A stretch of DNA of 5,735 nucleotides from an uncultured Eubacteriales bacterium (GCA_900548735.1 URMC01000094.1:1-5735), one strand, 5' to 3'. Counted from the stretch's first letter, positions 1-5,735 are shown. The notes: generated from the letters alone by a model not told the origin. Program-made: numbers and translations.

Positions 1-788
1 GGGACCTGCCGGGGCAGGCGGACATTGATTCCTCGCTTCTTTACTACTGCCGGGAGATCAAACGCCGGCACACGGTGTTGCTTTCGGGCGAGTGCTCGGA
101 TGAAATTTTCGGCGGGTACCCGTGGTTCTACCGCCCGGAAATGCTGGAGCATGAGTTTTTCCCGTGGTTGCATGACCCCACCGGGCGTATCCGCCTTTTC
201 GACCCGCAACTGGTGCGCCCGAAGGAGGGGTTGCAGTACCTGCGGGAGGTTTCTGCCGCCGCCAAAGAGGGGTGCCCGGTGCTGGAAGGTGAGAGCGGGG
301 AGGATCGCCGCGCACGGATTGCCACATGGCTTTCCACCAGGCTTTTCATGACCAATCTGCTCTCCCGCAAGGACCGGATGAGCATGTACAGCGCCGTGGA
401 GGTGCGCGTGCCCTTTGCCGATCACCGGATTATCGAATACGTGTTCAATGTGCCGTGGTCGATCAAATTTGAGGGCGGAGTGGAAAAAGCCCTGTTACGC
501 CGCGCAATGGAGGGGGTATTGCCGGATTATATTCTGCATCGCAAAAAAAGCCCGTACCCCAAGACCCACAACCCGGAATACGAGCAGGCGGTGCGCAAAA
601 TGCTGGCAGAACGGCTGGGCAAAAAAGATTCTTTCCTTTCCGCGGCGCTGGATCGCCGGCGGCTGTCGGCACTGCTTGACGGGGCGGACGAAACCTGGTT
701 CGGTCAGTTGATGGCGCGCCCGCAACTGCTGGCGTGGCTCTGCCAGTTGGATACCTTTTTTGAAGAATATCACGTCACGCTGGTATAA
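1..788 (+). CDS. asnB: Asparagine synthetase (glutamine-hydrolysing), C-terminal part, 5' truncated by window edge
   Basis: The enzyme makes asparagine from aspartate, ATP and glutamine-derived ammonia in the cytoplasm. Only the last 261 residues are present, read in the frame starting at base 3 and open from the window edge. The N-terminal glutaminase domain and the SGGxDS ATP-pyrophosphatase loop lie outside. Visible synthetase-domain signatures, numbered from the first full codon, are DLPGQADIDSSL (1-12), SGECSDEIFGGY (28-39), LLSRKDRMSMYSAVEVRVPF (about 119-138), EKALLRRAM (about 161-169) and RKKSPYPKTHNP (180-191). The last motif is typical of clostridial AsnB proteins of roughly 600 residues. 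The end (FFEEYHV, then TAA) matches the normal family C-terminus, so the 3' end is intact. A GTG at 75 could be mistaken for a start, but it lies inside the conserved domain. The gene converges on the minus-strand operon. Family assignment is very secure; the symbol follows family convention. Confidence 0.95.
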   Translation, partial: DLPGQADIDSSLLYYCREIKRRHTVLLSGECSDEIFGGYPWFYRPEMLEHEFFPWLHDPTGRIRLFDPQLVRPKEGLQYLREVSAAAKEGCPVLEGESGEDRRARIATWLSTRLFMTNLLSRKDRMSMYSAVEVRVPFADHRIIEYVFNVPWSIKFEGGVEKALLRRAMEGVLPDYILHRKKSPYPKTHNPEYEQAVRKMLAERLGKKDSFLSAALDRRRLSALLDGADETWFGQLMARPQLLAWLCQLDTFFEEYHVTLV

Positions 789-893
789 CCGCCGCCTGCG
801 GTCCCTGCACCACCTGCGGTGGAGCTTTCAGGCTGACGCTGTGCTTTCGGCGAGTGCACTCAACTGACTCTGAAAGCCCCACCGCAGGCGGCG
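789..893. repeat. Imperfect palindromic element with three related arms downstream of asnB
   Basis: Starting at the asnB stop codon, three copies of a CCTGCGGT-type motif occur: near 793-802, near 810-822, and inverted near 879-891. The 13-nt arm 790-802 (CGCCGCCTGCGGT) is perfectly complementary to 881-893. The 21-nt arm 811-831 is complementary to 870-890 at 19 of 21 positions. The two left arms therefore compete for the same right arm. A small hairpin at 841-859 (GTGC/GCAC plus three inner pairs) sits at the apex. The two mismatches of the long arm (812/889 and 823/878) are A-C if read as plus-strand RNA but G-U wobbles as minus-strand RNA. There is no U-tract directly after it, so it is not a standard terminator. 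It could be a REP-like dispersed repeat, an mRNA 3'-end stabiliser, or a decayed element. Its identity is not recognised. Confidence 0.6.
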
Positions 894-927
894 CACCCAA
901 CTTTTGCAGGGGCATCCGGAATGCACG

Positions 928-959
928 AAAAAAAGGGGAAACTCATTTTGAGTTTCCCC
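928..959 (-). terminator. Strong intrinsic terminator of the minus-strand operon, probably bidirectional
   Basis: A perfect 11-bp stem pairs 935-945 (GGGGAAACTCA) with 949-959 (TGAGTTTCCCC) around a 3-nt loop. Read on the minus strand, it is followed at once by seven T residues (934 down to 928). It starts 11 nt past the TGA of the DUF4340 gene, a textbook position. On the plus strand the stem is preceded by A7 and followed by a weaker pyrimidine tract (CTTCCTTTTG, 960-969). It can therefore plausibly also end asnB transcripts, though less efficiently. Confidence 0.93.
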
Positions 960-970
960 CTTCCTTTTGT

Positions 971-2914
971 TCAGGTTTTGTTTTGCGGATAAATCGTAAC
1001 GCTGGGGTCGTTGAGCAAAACCCGCCCGAGATCGTTGAAAATCTTGGTGGTGCGGGCACGCTCCATGTAAAACTCGCCCTTGCCGTTCAGCGTCATAAAT
1101 GACTGTCGGTTGGCATAGTGGTAAAACCGATACGTTCTCGTAATCGTTTTTCCGTCTGCGTTGAAGCGCATGGTGATGATGATATCCGCGCCATCGTCGC
1201 CGCTCTCCCGATAAGCGTTCATCTGTTCTTCGCTCAGCGCCTGCGCATAGCCGCTCAGGGACGAATAAATCAGAGTCTGATAGAACTGGCGGAAAGGCGT
1301 GGTGTCCGTCAGCTCCACGCGCGCGTTTTCCGACCCGCGCAGATATTCGGCAATCACCCGCAGTTTGCTGGTATCAATCATCCCGTTGCTGCTTTCCTCT
1401 TTGGAGGACGCCGAATTATCCAACAGGAATCTGGCAAAAGTCACATCGGTCAGCCCTTCGGCAGTGCCGGTTTTGCCGGAAATCGTAATCTCCTCGCAAA
1501 AGCCGATGTTCCCTGAGAAGATGTCCGCCGAGATCCACTCAAAGGACGACCATTCCAAAAATTCCAGATCCGACCGGCTGACCTCTACCACCATATCGTA
1601 AATCTCGGCAAAGAGATAGTAGGTGCCATACTCGGTCATCGGGCTGATCCACACGATCTGATCGTATTTGGAAGTCACGTTCTGAGAAGAATTGCGGCTT
1701 TCGTTGTACGTAAACTCCAGTACATATGCCACGCCGTATTTTTCCGCAAAGGTCGCCTCGTCCAACGGTACGTCCGGGCGGTTGATCTGCACGGTACGCA
1801 GGGGGGACATCAGCTGCAGGTTCTGCAGGCAGTCGTCCGCATGGTAGGAGTTGACCGCATAACCCGAAAGGTCCCCCTGTGCCACATACGGGATGTTGGC
1901 ATAAAAGGTGCCGCGGCGGGTTTCAATCGGCTCATAGGAAAACTTGATGATCTGATCCAGCCGCCCGCCGCTGGAAACGAAATCCTCCGGCACGCGGGAA
2001 AGCGTAAAGTTGGTCACATCAAAATAAGAGGTGGCGTTCATCGGCACCACGCCGAGCGGGGTTACAAAATCCTCCATGGTGCCAAGCAGGGTCGCGGCAA
2101 AGGTGGAGTTATTTTCCGATGCCTCGATCTCCTTCATCACATACACCGAATCACGCCCCACATAGCGCACGTAATAACCGGCGCCCGAGGTGATCTCGTT
2201 GCCGATCAGTACCTTGTGGGTGGTGCCGTCCTTCGCGGTGATGATAAAATATTTTTTCCCGTCCTCCGGGTTGTCCGGCAAGCCGTACTCGGCGTATCCG
2301 TTTGCGGCAAAGCCATAGGCAACATCGGGATTGGAAAGATCCAGCCGCGCCAGCGTGGAGGTATATCCCGTCAGCGTGACCAGTGTGGCAAACATCCCGG
2401 AATTATACGCAATCCCGGGGTAGCCCTCCAGAATAAAGGTATCGTTGCCATCCCGGACGAAAGCAAAGGAATCCTTGTCATTGACTACCCGGATGGAGGC
2501 AATTTCCGAGCGCTCCAGCTTGGGGTAAATCAGCACCTTGTATGCGCCGTTATAGTAGTCGTAATACAACTTTACGCAGACTACGCTAGCCACCATGGCA
2601 ATCACGGTATATTTGCCGGAAGCGGAGTCTACCCGAAGGATCGTGTTGGCGGCGGTAACGTAGTTTCCGTCCTCGTCCACAGAGCATTTGTTGCCGTGCT
2701 CATCCAACAGCACGTACACGCCGCCCTTGAATTTAATCTGGTACTTTGTGCCGTCAAAATCCTTGTACACCGTGCGCGAGGTCAACAGCCATACGATGAG
2801 AAATGCCACGGCGAGCAGAACGACCACACCAAGCCCGATAAATACCGACAGGCGTCTTCGGTAGAGTGCGGAGCGTCTTTTCGCCCGCACGGGTGGCTTT
2901 TTTTGTTCCGTCAT
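971..2914 (-). CDS. DUF4340 domain-containing membrane-anchored protein of a Gld-type ABC transport system
   Basis: This is a 647-residue protein. A very basic cytoplasmic N-terminus (residues 1-21, rich in K and R) is followed by one hydrophobic segment (about 24-45). The rest is a large hydrophilic domain expected to lie outside the membrane. The DUF4340 signature is seen at about 205-262: YAEYGLPDNP, then a DGTTHKVLIGNE strand, then GAGYYVRYVGRDSVYVM. The family has no proven biochemical role. It is repeatedly encoded beside GldF and GldG-like genes, so a part in the same export complex is inferred from context. The start is supported by AAGGAG at 2924-2929, nine nt upstream, and by the ATGA overlap with the stop of the preceding gene, implying translational coupling. 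No signal peptidase site is evident, so the hydrophobic segment is probably an anchor. The region after about residue 300 is not recognised. Confidence 0.88.
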   Translation of the reverse strand: MTEQKKPPVRAKRRSALYRRRLSVFIGLGVVVLLAVAFLIVWLLTSRTVYKDFDGTKYQIKFKGGVYVLLDEHGNKCSVDEDGNYVTAANTILRVDSASGKYTVIAMVASVVCVKLYYDYYNGAYKVLIYPKLERSEIASIRVVNDKDSFAFVRDGNDTFILEGYPGIAYNSGMFATLVTLTGYTSTLARLDLSNPDVAYGFAANGYAEYGLPDNPEDGKKYFIITAKDGTTHKVLIGNEITSGAGYYVRYVGRDSVYVMKEIEASENNSTFAATLLGTMEDFVTPLGVVPMNATSYFDVTNFTLSRVPEDFVSSGGRLDQIIKFSYEPIETRRGTFYANIPYVAQGDLSGYAVNSYHADDCLQNLQLMSPLRTVQINRPDVPLDEATFAEKYGVAYVLEFTYNESRNSSQNVTSKYDQIVWISPMTEYGTYYLFAEIYDMVVEVSRSDLEFLEWSSFEWISADIFSGNIGFCEEITISGKTGTAEGLTDVTFARFLLDNSASSKEESSNGMIDTSKLRVIAEYLRGSENARVELTDTTPFRQFYQTLIYSSLSGYAQALSEEQMNAYRESGDDGADIIITMRFNADGKTITRTYRFYHYANRQSFMTLNGKGEFYMERARTTKIFNDLGRVLLNDPSVTIYPQNKT

Positions 2915-4632
2915 GCGTATTTTCTCCTTATGATCACAAAGGTTCCCGCAAGGAAGATTATCGTGGCAGGCACCACGGTCAGCACAATGGTGTATTGGTT
3001 GGCGGCTTTGGAAGTGATACTGTCAATTTCGGTATCCGTGAAGTATTTGCAATCCAGCGTGACCGAAATGACCGCACGCCCCAGCACGTTGCAGGCGTAG
3101 GTCACCACCGCGTGGTTACCGTAGCCGCTGTTGTTCAGCGCGGAAGCGGAAGCAAACTGCGTGGAAGCAACCGCCATCACATAAGCATACGTGGTATCGC
3201 CGGAAGCAGGGCTTTTCGTTTCACAGGTCACCTTCATATACGAAAACGCCTGCTCATTGCCAAGTTCCGAGGCTTTGGCAACCGTTTTGCCGCCTGCCTC
3301 CGCTACGGCGCCGGAGGTGGAAAGGAACACGTCATAACTGTCACGCAGGATCCCGTTTTTGAAGTAGGTGCAGCTCCATACGTCCTTATCTTCGTCGTAA
3401 ATCTCCTCGTACGCGTCGGGGTTCACCAGTGCGGTCGCCTGCGGAAAGAGCACCGGCTTCGGGTGCTCTGCGCGGCGCAACTGCGCGGTGATGGAGGCAC
3501 CCAGCCCCCCGGTGGTGTAAGTCCCCTTTACGTTATAACCGCCGGCGCTGAGCGACGCGTCGGTATCCTTGATCAGATACGGTGTCTCGCCCGAGCGGGC
3601 GATTTTGATGCCCCACTCATTGAGAAAATCCTCAAAGTTGGGCAAAACCGGGGTTTTGTAGTCCACAAACACCATCAATGCGTTGTTGTTGTCAAGATAC
3701 CGATCCAGTTTTTCCAGCTCCGACACGGTAGAGTACTCGTTTTTCACCTGAAAATCACTCTGGGGGTTGAACACCAGCACCAGCCGGCAGTCCGCGGGGA
3801 TATCGTCCTTCGTCAGGTCGATCTGGCGTACCGTGTAGCCGGTTTCGTACAGTACGTTCAGGATAGTGCTGTCCGCGGTCAGGGAGTCGGATTCTCCGTG
3901 ATTGTAGGTCACGCACACCACGGGGGATTCGGCTCTCGTCACGGCAAGAATACCGGAGATCAGGCGTTGCTCCCCGTTGTAGCCGATGATGTTCTGCCCT
4001 GCGGAATCATAAGTGTAAAGCGCGGAAAGGGTATACACGCGGGATTCGGTACCGCTGGTGATAATCACGCTTTGCGAATTGATGTCCTGCCCCGAGGTCT
4101 CCTTGTATTTCAGCACCTCGGAGGGGTTGGTGTACACATCCACGTATTTCACATGGATGTTATCATACCGTTTGACCAACTCCAGCACGGTATAAAGCGC
4201 ATAGCGCTGGCTGGTGTTGGCTTCCAGCACATCCTTGTCTGAGCAGAAGATAAAGGTCACATCCGGGCTGTGCCGCAGGTAATAATAATTGGAAACGTCA
4301 CTCACGCCGGGGGTCAGACCCGTGACCTCGCGGTAGTCGGTCACGTTCTGGTTTTCCACATCGCGCAGTGCCTCATAATAGGTGGCGCCCTCCTGTGCGA
4401 TGGCACCGCCGGCGCAGGGCGTGTAGATGTTGAGATAGTTGTCGTCCAACAGCTTGACCGCCTCGTCCGAGAGGGTGTACACCTGCTCGGAGGTCATGTC
4501 AATATACCACACAAACTTGCGGGAAAGCGCGGTGAAAATGGCATTGAACAGGATGACCGCCGCAATGATGATAATGGTAAACGCCAGCGAAACACTGCCG
4601 TAACGGAATTTTTTGCTGTGGAAAATATTCAT
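2911..4632 (-). CDS. GldG-like ABC transporter auxiliary protein (ABC_transp_aux family)
   Basis: This is a 573-residue protein with one hydrophobic segment at each end (about 14-36 and 546-566). The large middle part should therefore face outside the cell, leaving a short basic tail (RRKYA) in the cytoplasm. After the first segment comes YIDMTSEQVYTLSDEAVKLL (43-62), the usual entry into the GldG-type domain. NGEQRLISGILAVTR (219-233) and the HGES motif (245-248) then match conserved stretches of the family. A C-terminal motif with VASTQFAS and GYGNHAVV (488-510) also fits. In Flavobacterium, GldA/F/G form an ABC complex needed for gliding. In Clostridia the substrate is unknown, and the name means homology only. 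The start has an almost ideal site, AAGGAGGTG (4638-4646), which overlaps the TAA of the permease gene and lies 5 nt from the ATG. It is cotranscribed with both neighbours. Confidence 0.9.
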   Translation of the reverse strand: MNIFHSKKFRYGSVSLAFTIIIIAAVILFNAIFTALSRKFVWYIDMTSEQVYTLSDEAVKLLDDNYLNIYTPCAGGAIAQEGATYYEALRDVENQNVTDYREVTGLTPGVSDVSNYYYLRHSPDVTFIFCSDKDVLEANTSQRYALYTVLELVKRYDNIHVKYVDVYTNPSEVLKYKETSGQDINSQSVIITSGTESRVYTLSALYTYDSAGQNIIGYNGEQRLISGILAVTRAESPVVCVTYNHGESDSLTADSTILNVLYETGYTVRQIDLTKDDIPADCRLVLVFNPQSDFQVKNEYSTVSELEKLDRYLDNNNALMVFVDYKTPVLPNFEDFLNEWGIKIARSGETPYLIKDTDASLSAGGYNVKGTYTTGGLGASITAQLRRAEHPKPVLFPQATALVNPDAYEEIYDEDKDVWSCTYFKNGILRDSYDVFLSTSGAVAEAGGKTVAKASELGNEQAFSYMKVTCETKSPASGDTTYAYVMAVASTQFASASALNNSGYGNHAVVTYACNVLGRAVISVTLDCKYFTDTEIDSITSKAANQYTIVLTVVPATIIFLAGTFVIIRRKYA

Positions 4633-4637
4633 ACCGG

Positions 4638-4646
4638 CACCTCCTT
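4638..4646 (-). promoter_or_regulatory. Near-perfect Shine-Dalgarno sequence overlapping the permease stop codon
   Basis: AAGGAGGTG on the minus strand is complementary to the 16S rRNA 3' end over nine bases and lies 5 nt before the ATG at 4632. Its first bases are part of the TAA stop of the upstream gene (4645-4647), so termination and reinitiation are physically coupled. It fixes the GldG-like start. Confidence 0.85.
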
Positions 4647-5388
4647 AACCCCAGCGGCGCTGGTCGTAGACCCGCATCGTGAGGAACAGGAACACCCCGG
4701 CGATGGACAGGTAATAGAGCAACGCGGAAAAATCAAACAAACCATAGGCAAACCGGTCAAACCGGCTGAGCACCGAGATCCAGTCCAGAACGGTGCGAAG
4801 GAACGTGGAGCCGATGTAGGAGTTGAAAATACCGATCAGCACCATCACCACGATCACGGCAATGGTAATCACCGCCGCGGAAAGCTGGCTCTCGGTCAGA
4901 GACGAGATAAACAGTCCCACCGCGATAAACGCCGCACCGATGAGAATCACACCGATCAGGCACCCGACCAGCTGCCCGCCGACCGGACCCACATGCGCCC
5001 CGCCGACCGCGCTGCTTGCCTCCACGACCGCGTAGGAAAACAGCGGGAAAAAGTTGATGCAGGAAACCAATACCGTGGCAACAAACAGCGACAGCGCGGC
5101 AAGATACTTACCCATCACCATCCCGGCGATGGTGATCGGGGCGGTCAGCAACAGCTGCTCGGTTTTGGTCTTGCGCTCCTCGGAAAACAGACGCATGGTC
5201 AGAAGCGGGATCAGCACGATGAAAGAAAAGATCATGTACTGAAAATACGAGGTGGTATCATAACTCGCCCGCTGTAAGGTGGTCATACAGCAGATCAGCG
5301 CGCTGGCGGCAAGAAAAATGCCGGTGTACACATACCCGATCGGGGTCGTGAAATAGGCGCGCAGTTCTTTTTTGAAAACAGCAAACAT
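4645..5388 (-). CDS. ABC-2 type transporter permease (GldF-like)
   Basis: A 247-residue integral membrane protein, the transmembrane subunit of an ABC-2 type exporter. It begins with the family's standard amphipathic start MFAVFKKELRAYFTTPIGYV, followed by about six hydrophobic segments (roughly 17-35, 49-68, 97-119, 139-161, 169-188 and 221-237). The cytoplasmic loop MRLFSEERKTKTEQLLLTAP (65-84), followed by GKYLAA (93-98), is the characteristic coupling region of GldF/NosY-like permeases. The protein ends in a basic YDQRRWG. Length is normal for the family. The ATG at 5388 is the first start codon in this frame after an in-frame TGA near 5477, and it agrees with family N-termini. Its Shine-Dalgarno is displaced by a hairpin (see 5389-5422). 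It needs an ATPase partner, which is not in the window. Confidence 0.93.
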   Translation of the reverse strand: MFAVFKKELRAYFTTPIGYVYTGIFLAASALICCMTTLQRASYDTTSYFQYMIFSFIVLIPLLTMRLFSEERKTKTEQLLLTAPITIAGMVMGKYLAALSLFVATVLVSCINFFPLFSYAVVEASSAVGGAHVGPVGGQLVGCLIGVILIGAAFIAVGLFISSLTESQLSAAVITIAVIVVMVLIGIFNSYIGSTFLRTVLDWISVLSRFDRFAYGLFDFSALLYYLSIAGVFLFLTMRVYDQRRWG

Positions 5389-5422
5389 AAACGTCGGTTC
5401 GGCAGAGTGCCGAAACTCCTTT
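5389..5422 (-). promoter_or_regulatory. Ribosome binding site of the permease with a hairpin between Shine-Dalgarno and ATG
   Basis: On the minus strand AAAGGAG (5422 to 5416) is the only good Shine-Dalgarno before the permease ATG, but it lies 27 nt away, too far for normal initiation. In between is a perfect 7-bp hairpin: TTCGGCA (5414-5408), loop CTC (5407-5405), TGCCGAA (5404-5398). When it is folded, only 10 unpaired nt remain between Shine-Dalgarno and ATG, which is close to a working spacing. No ATG, GTG or TTG lies in frame upstream before the stop. The hairpin is seen directly; its effect on translation is inference. Confidence 0.6.
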
Positions 5423-5436
5423 CTGATAGCCTGACA

Positions 5437-5460
5437 GGAGAACTCCTCACCCGGTTCTCG
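5437..5460. repeat. Short inverted repeat in the permease upstream region
   Basis: GAGAAC (5438-5443) pairs with GTTCTC (5454-5459), with a 10-nt loop. It overlaps a competing mini-palindrome, AGGAG/CTCCT at 5436-5447. On the minus strand the region contains a second purine-rich AGGAG stretch about 20 nt upstream of the true Shine-Dalgarno. It is a weak structure on its own, recorded because it extends the run of hairpins up to the permease gene. Confidence 0.35.
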
Positions 5461-5509
5461 CGGGCGGATTTTCCGTCATGTTCAGGGTAACAGCAGATAT
5501 CCGAACCCG

Positions 5510-5615
5510 CCCCAGAGCCGTGGATTTGCGGTTCTTTTCGGATTGTTCTCCTTGCAAGGATAATCCTTGCTGCGTCGTCCGCACCGAAAATCTTCCGAAA
5601 TCCGCGGCTCTGGGG
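5510..5615. repeat. 106-nt near-symmetric palindrome in the permease upstream region
   Basis: The 18-nt outer arms 5510-5527 and 5598-5615 (CCCCAGAGCCG...GGATTT and its complement) pair at 17 of 18 positions. The odd pair is 5521/5604, a U-G wobble in plus-strand RNA and A-C in minus-strand RNA. After a symmetric 7 x 7 internal loop, TTTTCGG (5535-5541) pairs with CCGAAAA (5584-5590). The centre is another perfect palindrome, GCAAGGAT-A-ATCCTTGC (5554-5570). All three levels share one centre near 5562. No reading frame through it looks like a conserved protein. It could be a dispersed palindromic repeat (MITE or REP-like) or one structured RNA hairpin. The family is not recognised. Confidence 0.7.
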
Positions 5616-5622
5616 TCGCAGA

Positions 5623-5729
5623 ATTTCGGGCAGGCAAATTTTCGTTGTCGGCAGGAAGCCGACACAGTTCATATACAGATATGAACAAGGCGGGTGACGA
5701 ACCGACGGCGGATATTTGCCGCCCGAAAT
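5623..5729. other. 107-nt three-way-junction structure, candidate structured RNA or repeat element
   Basis: A closing helix pairs 5623-5639 with 5714-5729: 16 base pairs with a single bulged A at 5632. Inside it are two perfect hairpins side by side. One is TGTCGGC/GCCGACA (5646-5652 with 5658-5664, 5-nt loop) and the other GTTCATAT/ATATGAAC (5667-5674 with 5679-5686, 4-nt loop). The remaining 27 nt (5687-5713) are largely unpaired. Both strands can form the same fold, so orientation is open. If transcribed with the operon, it would lie in the minus-strand leader. I do not recognise a known riboswitch consensus. A repeat-element origin is equally possible, given the adjacent palindrome of almost identical length. 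Confidence 0.55.
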
Positions 5730-5735
5730 CGGATT

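Larger units (their letters stand above)
5392..5707. repeat. Distant 10-bp perfect inverted repeat bracketing the upstream region
   Basis: CGTCGGTTCG at 5392-5401 is exactly complementary to CGAACCGACG at 5698-5707. In a minus-strand leader RNA, the copy at 5401-5392 is directly 5' of the permease start codon and shares four bases with the 3' arm of the spacer hairpin. The two copies could be a long-range base pairing or terminal inverted repeats of a 316-bp insertion. No target-site duplication is seen at the outer ends. A chance match of this length is uncommon in a region this size, but not excluded. Confidence 0.35.
5389..5735. other. 347-nt apparently non-coding, structure-rich region upstream of the exporter operon
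   Basis: No convincing gene is visible here. One minus-strand frame is open from the right edge through to 5293, but its translation is rich in Arg, Ser and Pro, has no hydrophobic or ABC-type motifs, and runs out of frame into the permease. It is not the end of an ABC ATPase. A clear sigma-A promoter with good -35 and -10 boxes at proper spacing was not found on the minus strand. The promoter is therefore either weak or lies beyond the window. The stretch holds the palindrome, the three-way junction and the spacer hairpin listed separately. Confidence 0.6.

Noticed and set aside
75..788. GTG at 75 as the true start of a short asparagine synthetase-like protein
   Set aside because: The frame is open to the window edge, and the upstream residues (DLPGQADIDSSL) are conserved AsnB sequence. 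The gene is simply cut by the window.
854..1102. 82-codon plus-strand open frame downstream of asnB
   Set aside because: It runs through the terminator hairpin and into the antisense of the DUF4340 gene, has no good ribosome binding site and shows no recognisable product.
1841..4242. Long plus-strand open frames of 419 and 458 codons overlapping the minus-strand operon
   Set aside because: Their translations are rich in His, Gly, Val and Arg with no domain signature. They lie exactly antisense to well-supported membrane protein genes, so they are codon-bias shadows.
4270..5277. Plus-strand open frame of 335 codons antisense to the permease and GldG-like genes
   Set aside because: Its low-complexity His/Arg/Gln/Asp-rich translation is the mirror of hydrophobic codons on the other strand. 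It has no family motifs.
5623..5729. A known riboswitch, such as a purine or TPP type with a three-way junction
   Set aside because: The hairpin loops are only 4 and 5 nt, the closing helix is too long, and no conserved core of these classes could be recognised.
5293..5735. Minus-strand frame open from the right edge into the permease gene, considered as the end of an ABC ATPase
   Set aside because: It shows no Walker B, switch or typical C-terminal ATPase sequence. It passes straight through the palindromes and overlaps the permease by about 94 nt in the wrong frame.
5389..5735. CRISPR array or tRNA gene in the upstream region
   Set aside because: The repeats are inverted, not regularly spaced direct repeats. 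No cloverleaf with a T-loop GTTCGA-type motif and CCA-side acceptor stem was found.

Overview
The window looks like chromosomal DNA from a moderately GC-rich, low-complexity-free member of the Firmicutes, most likely a gut-type Clostridia (Oscillospirales-like). This rests on strong AGGAGG-type ribosome binding sites, a clostridial type of asparagine synthetase, and a three-gene GldF/GldG/DUF4340 cassette that is common in that class. The taxonomic call is an inference from protein style, not from a search.

Layout: positions 1-788 (+) hold the C-terminal synthetase part of AsnB, cut by the left window edge. Positions 789-970 form a convergent intergenic region. It carries an imperfect palindromic element with three related arms (789-893), then a strong intrinsic terminator (928-959). 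That terminator closes the minus-strand operon and probably also serves asnB. Positions 971-5388 (-) are one tightly packed operon, transcribed right to left: an ABC-2 type permease (GldF-like, 5388-4645), a GldG-like membrane-anchored auxiliary protein (4632-2911) and a DUF4340 membrane-anchored protein (2914-971). The first two are separated by 12 nt, and the last two share an ATGA stop/start overlap. Positions 5389-5735 show no convincing gene. This stretch is packed with inverted repeats: a 106-nt palindrome (5510-5615), a 107-nt block that folds as a three-way junction (5623-5729), several short hairpins, and a hairpin lying between the Shine-Dalgarno sequence and the ATG of the permease.

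How the genes work together: GldF-like permeases, GldG-like proteins and DUF4340 proteins are usually encoded next to an ABC ATPase (GldA-like) and are thought to form one membrane transport complex. Its substrate is unknown outside gliding Bacteroidetes. The permease would be the membrane channel, and the GldG-like and DUF4340 proteins would present large extracytoplasmic domains. No ATPase is visible here; it must lie beyond the right edge or elsewhere. asnB is unrelated and convergent.

The most interesting part is the 347-nt structured, apparently non-coding stretch directly upstream of the exporter operon. It is either a pair of genome-wide palindromic repeats or a structured RNA leader. 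Sequence alone cannot decide between these.
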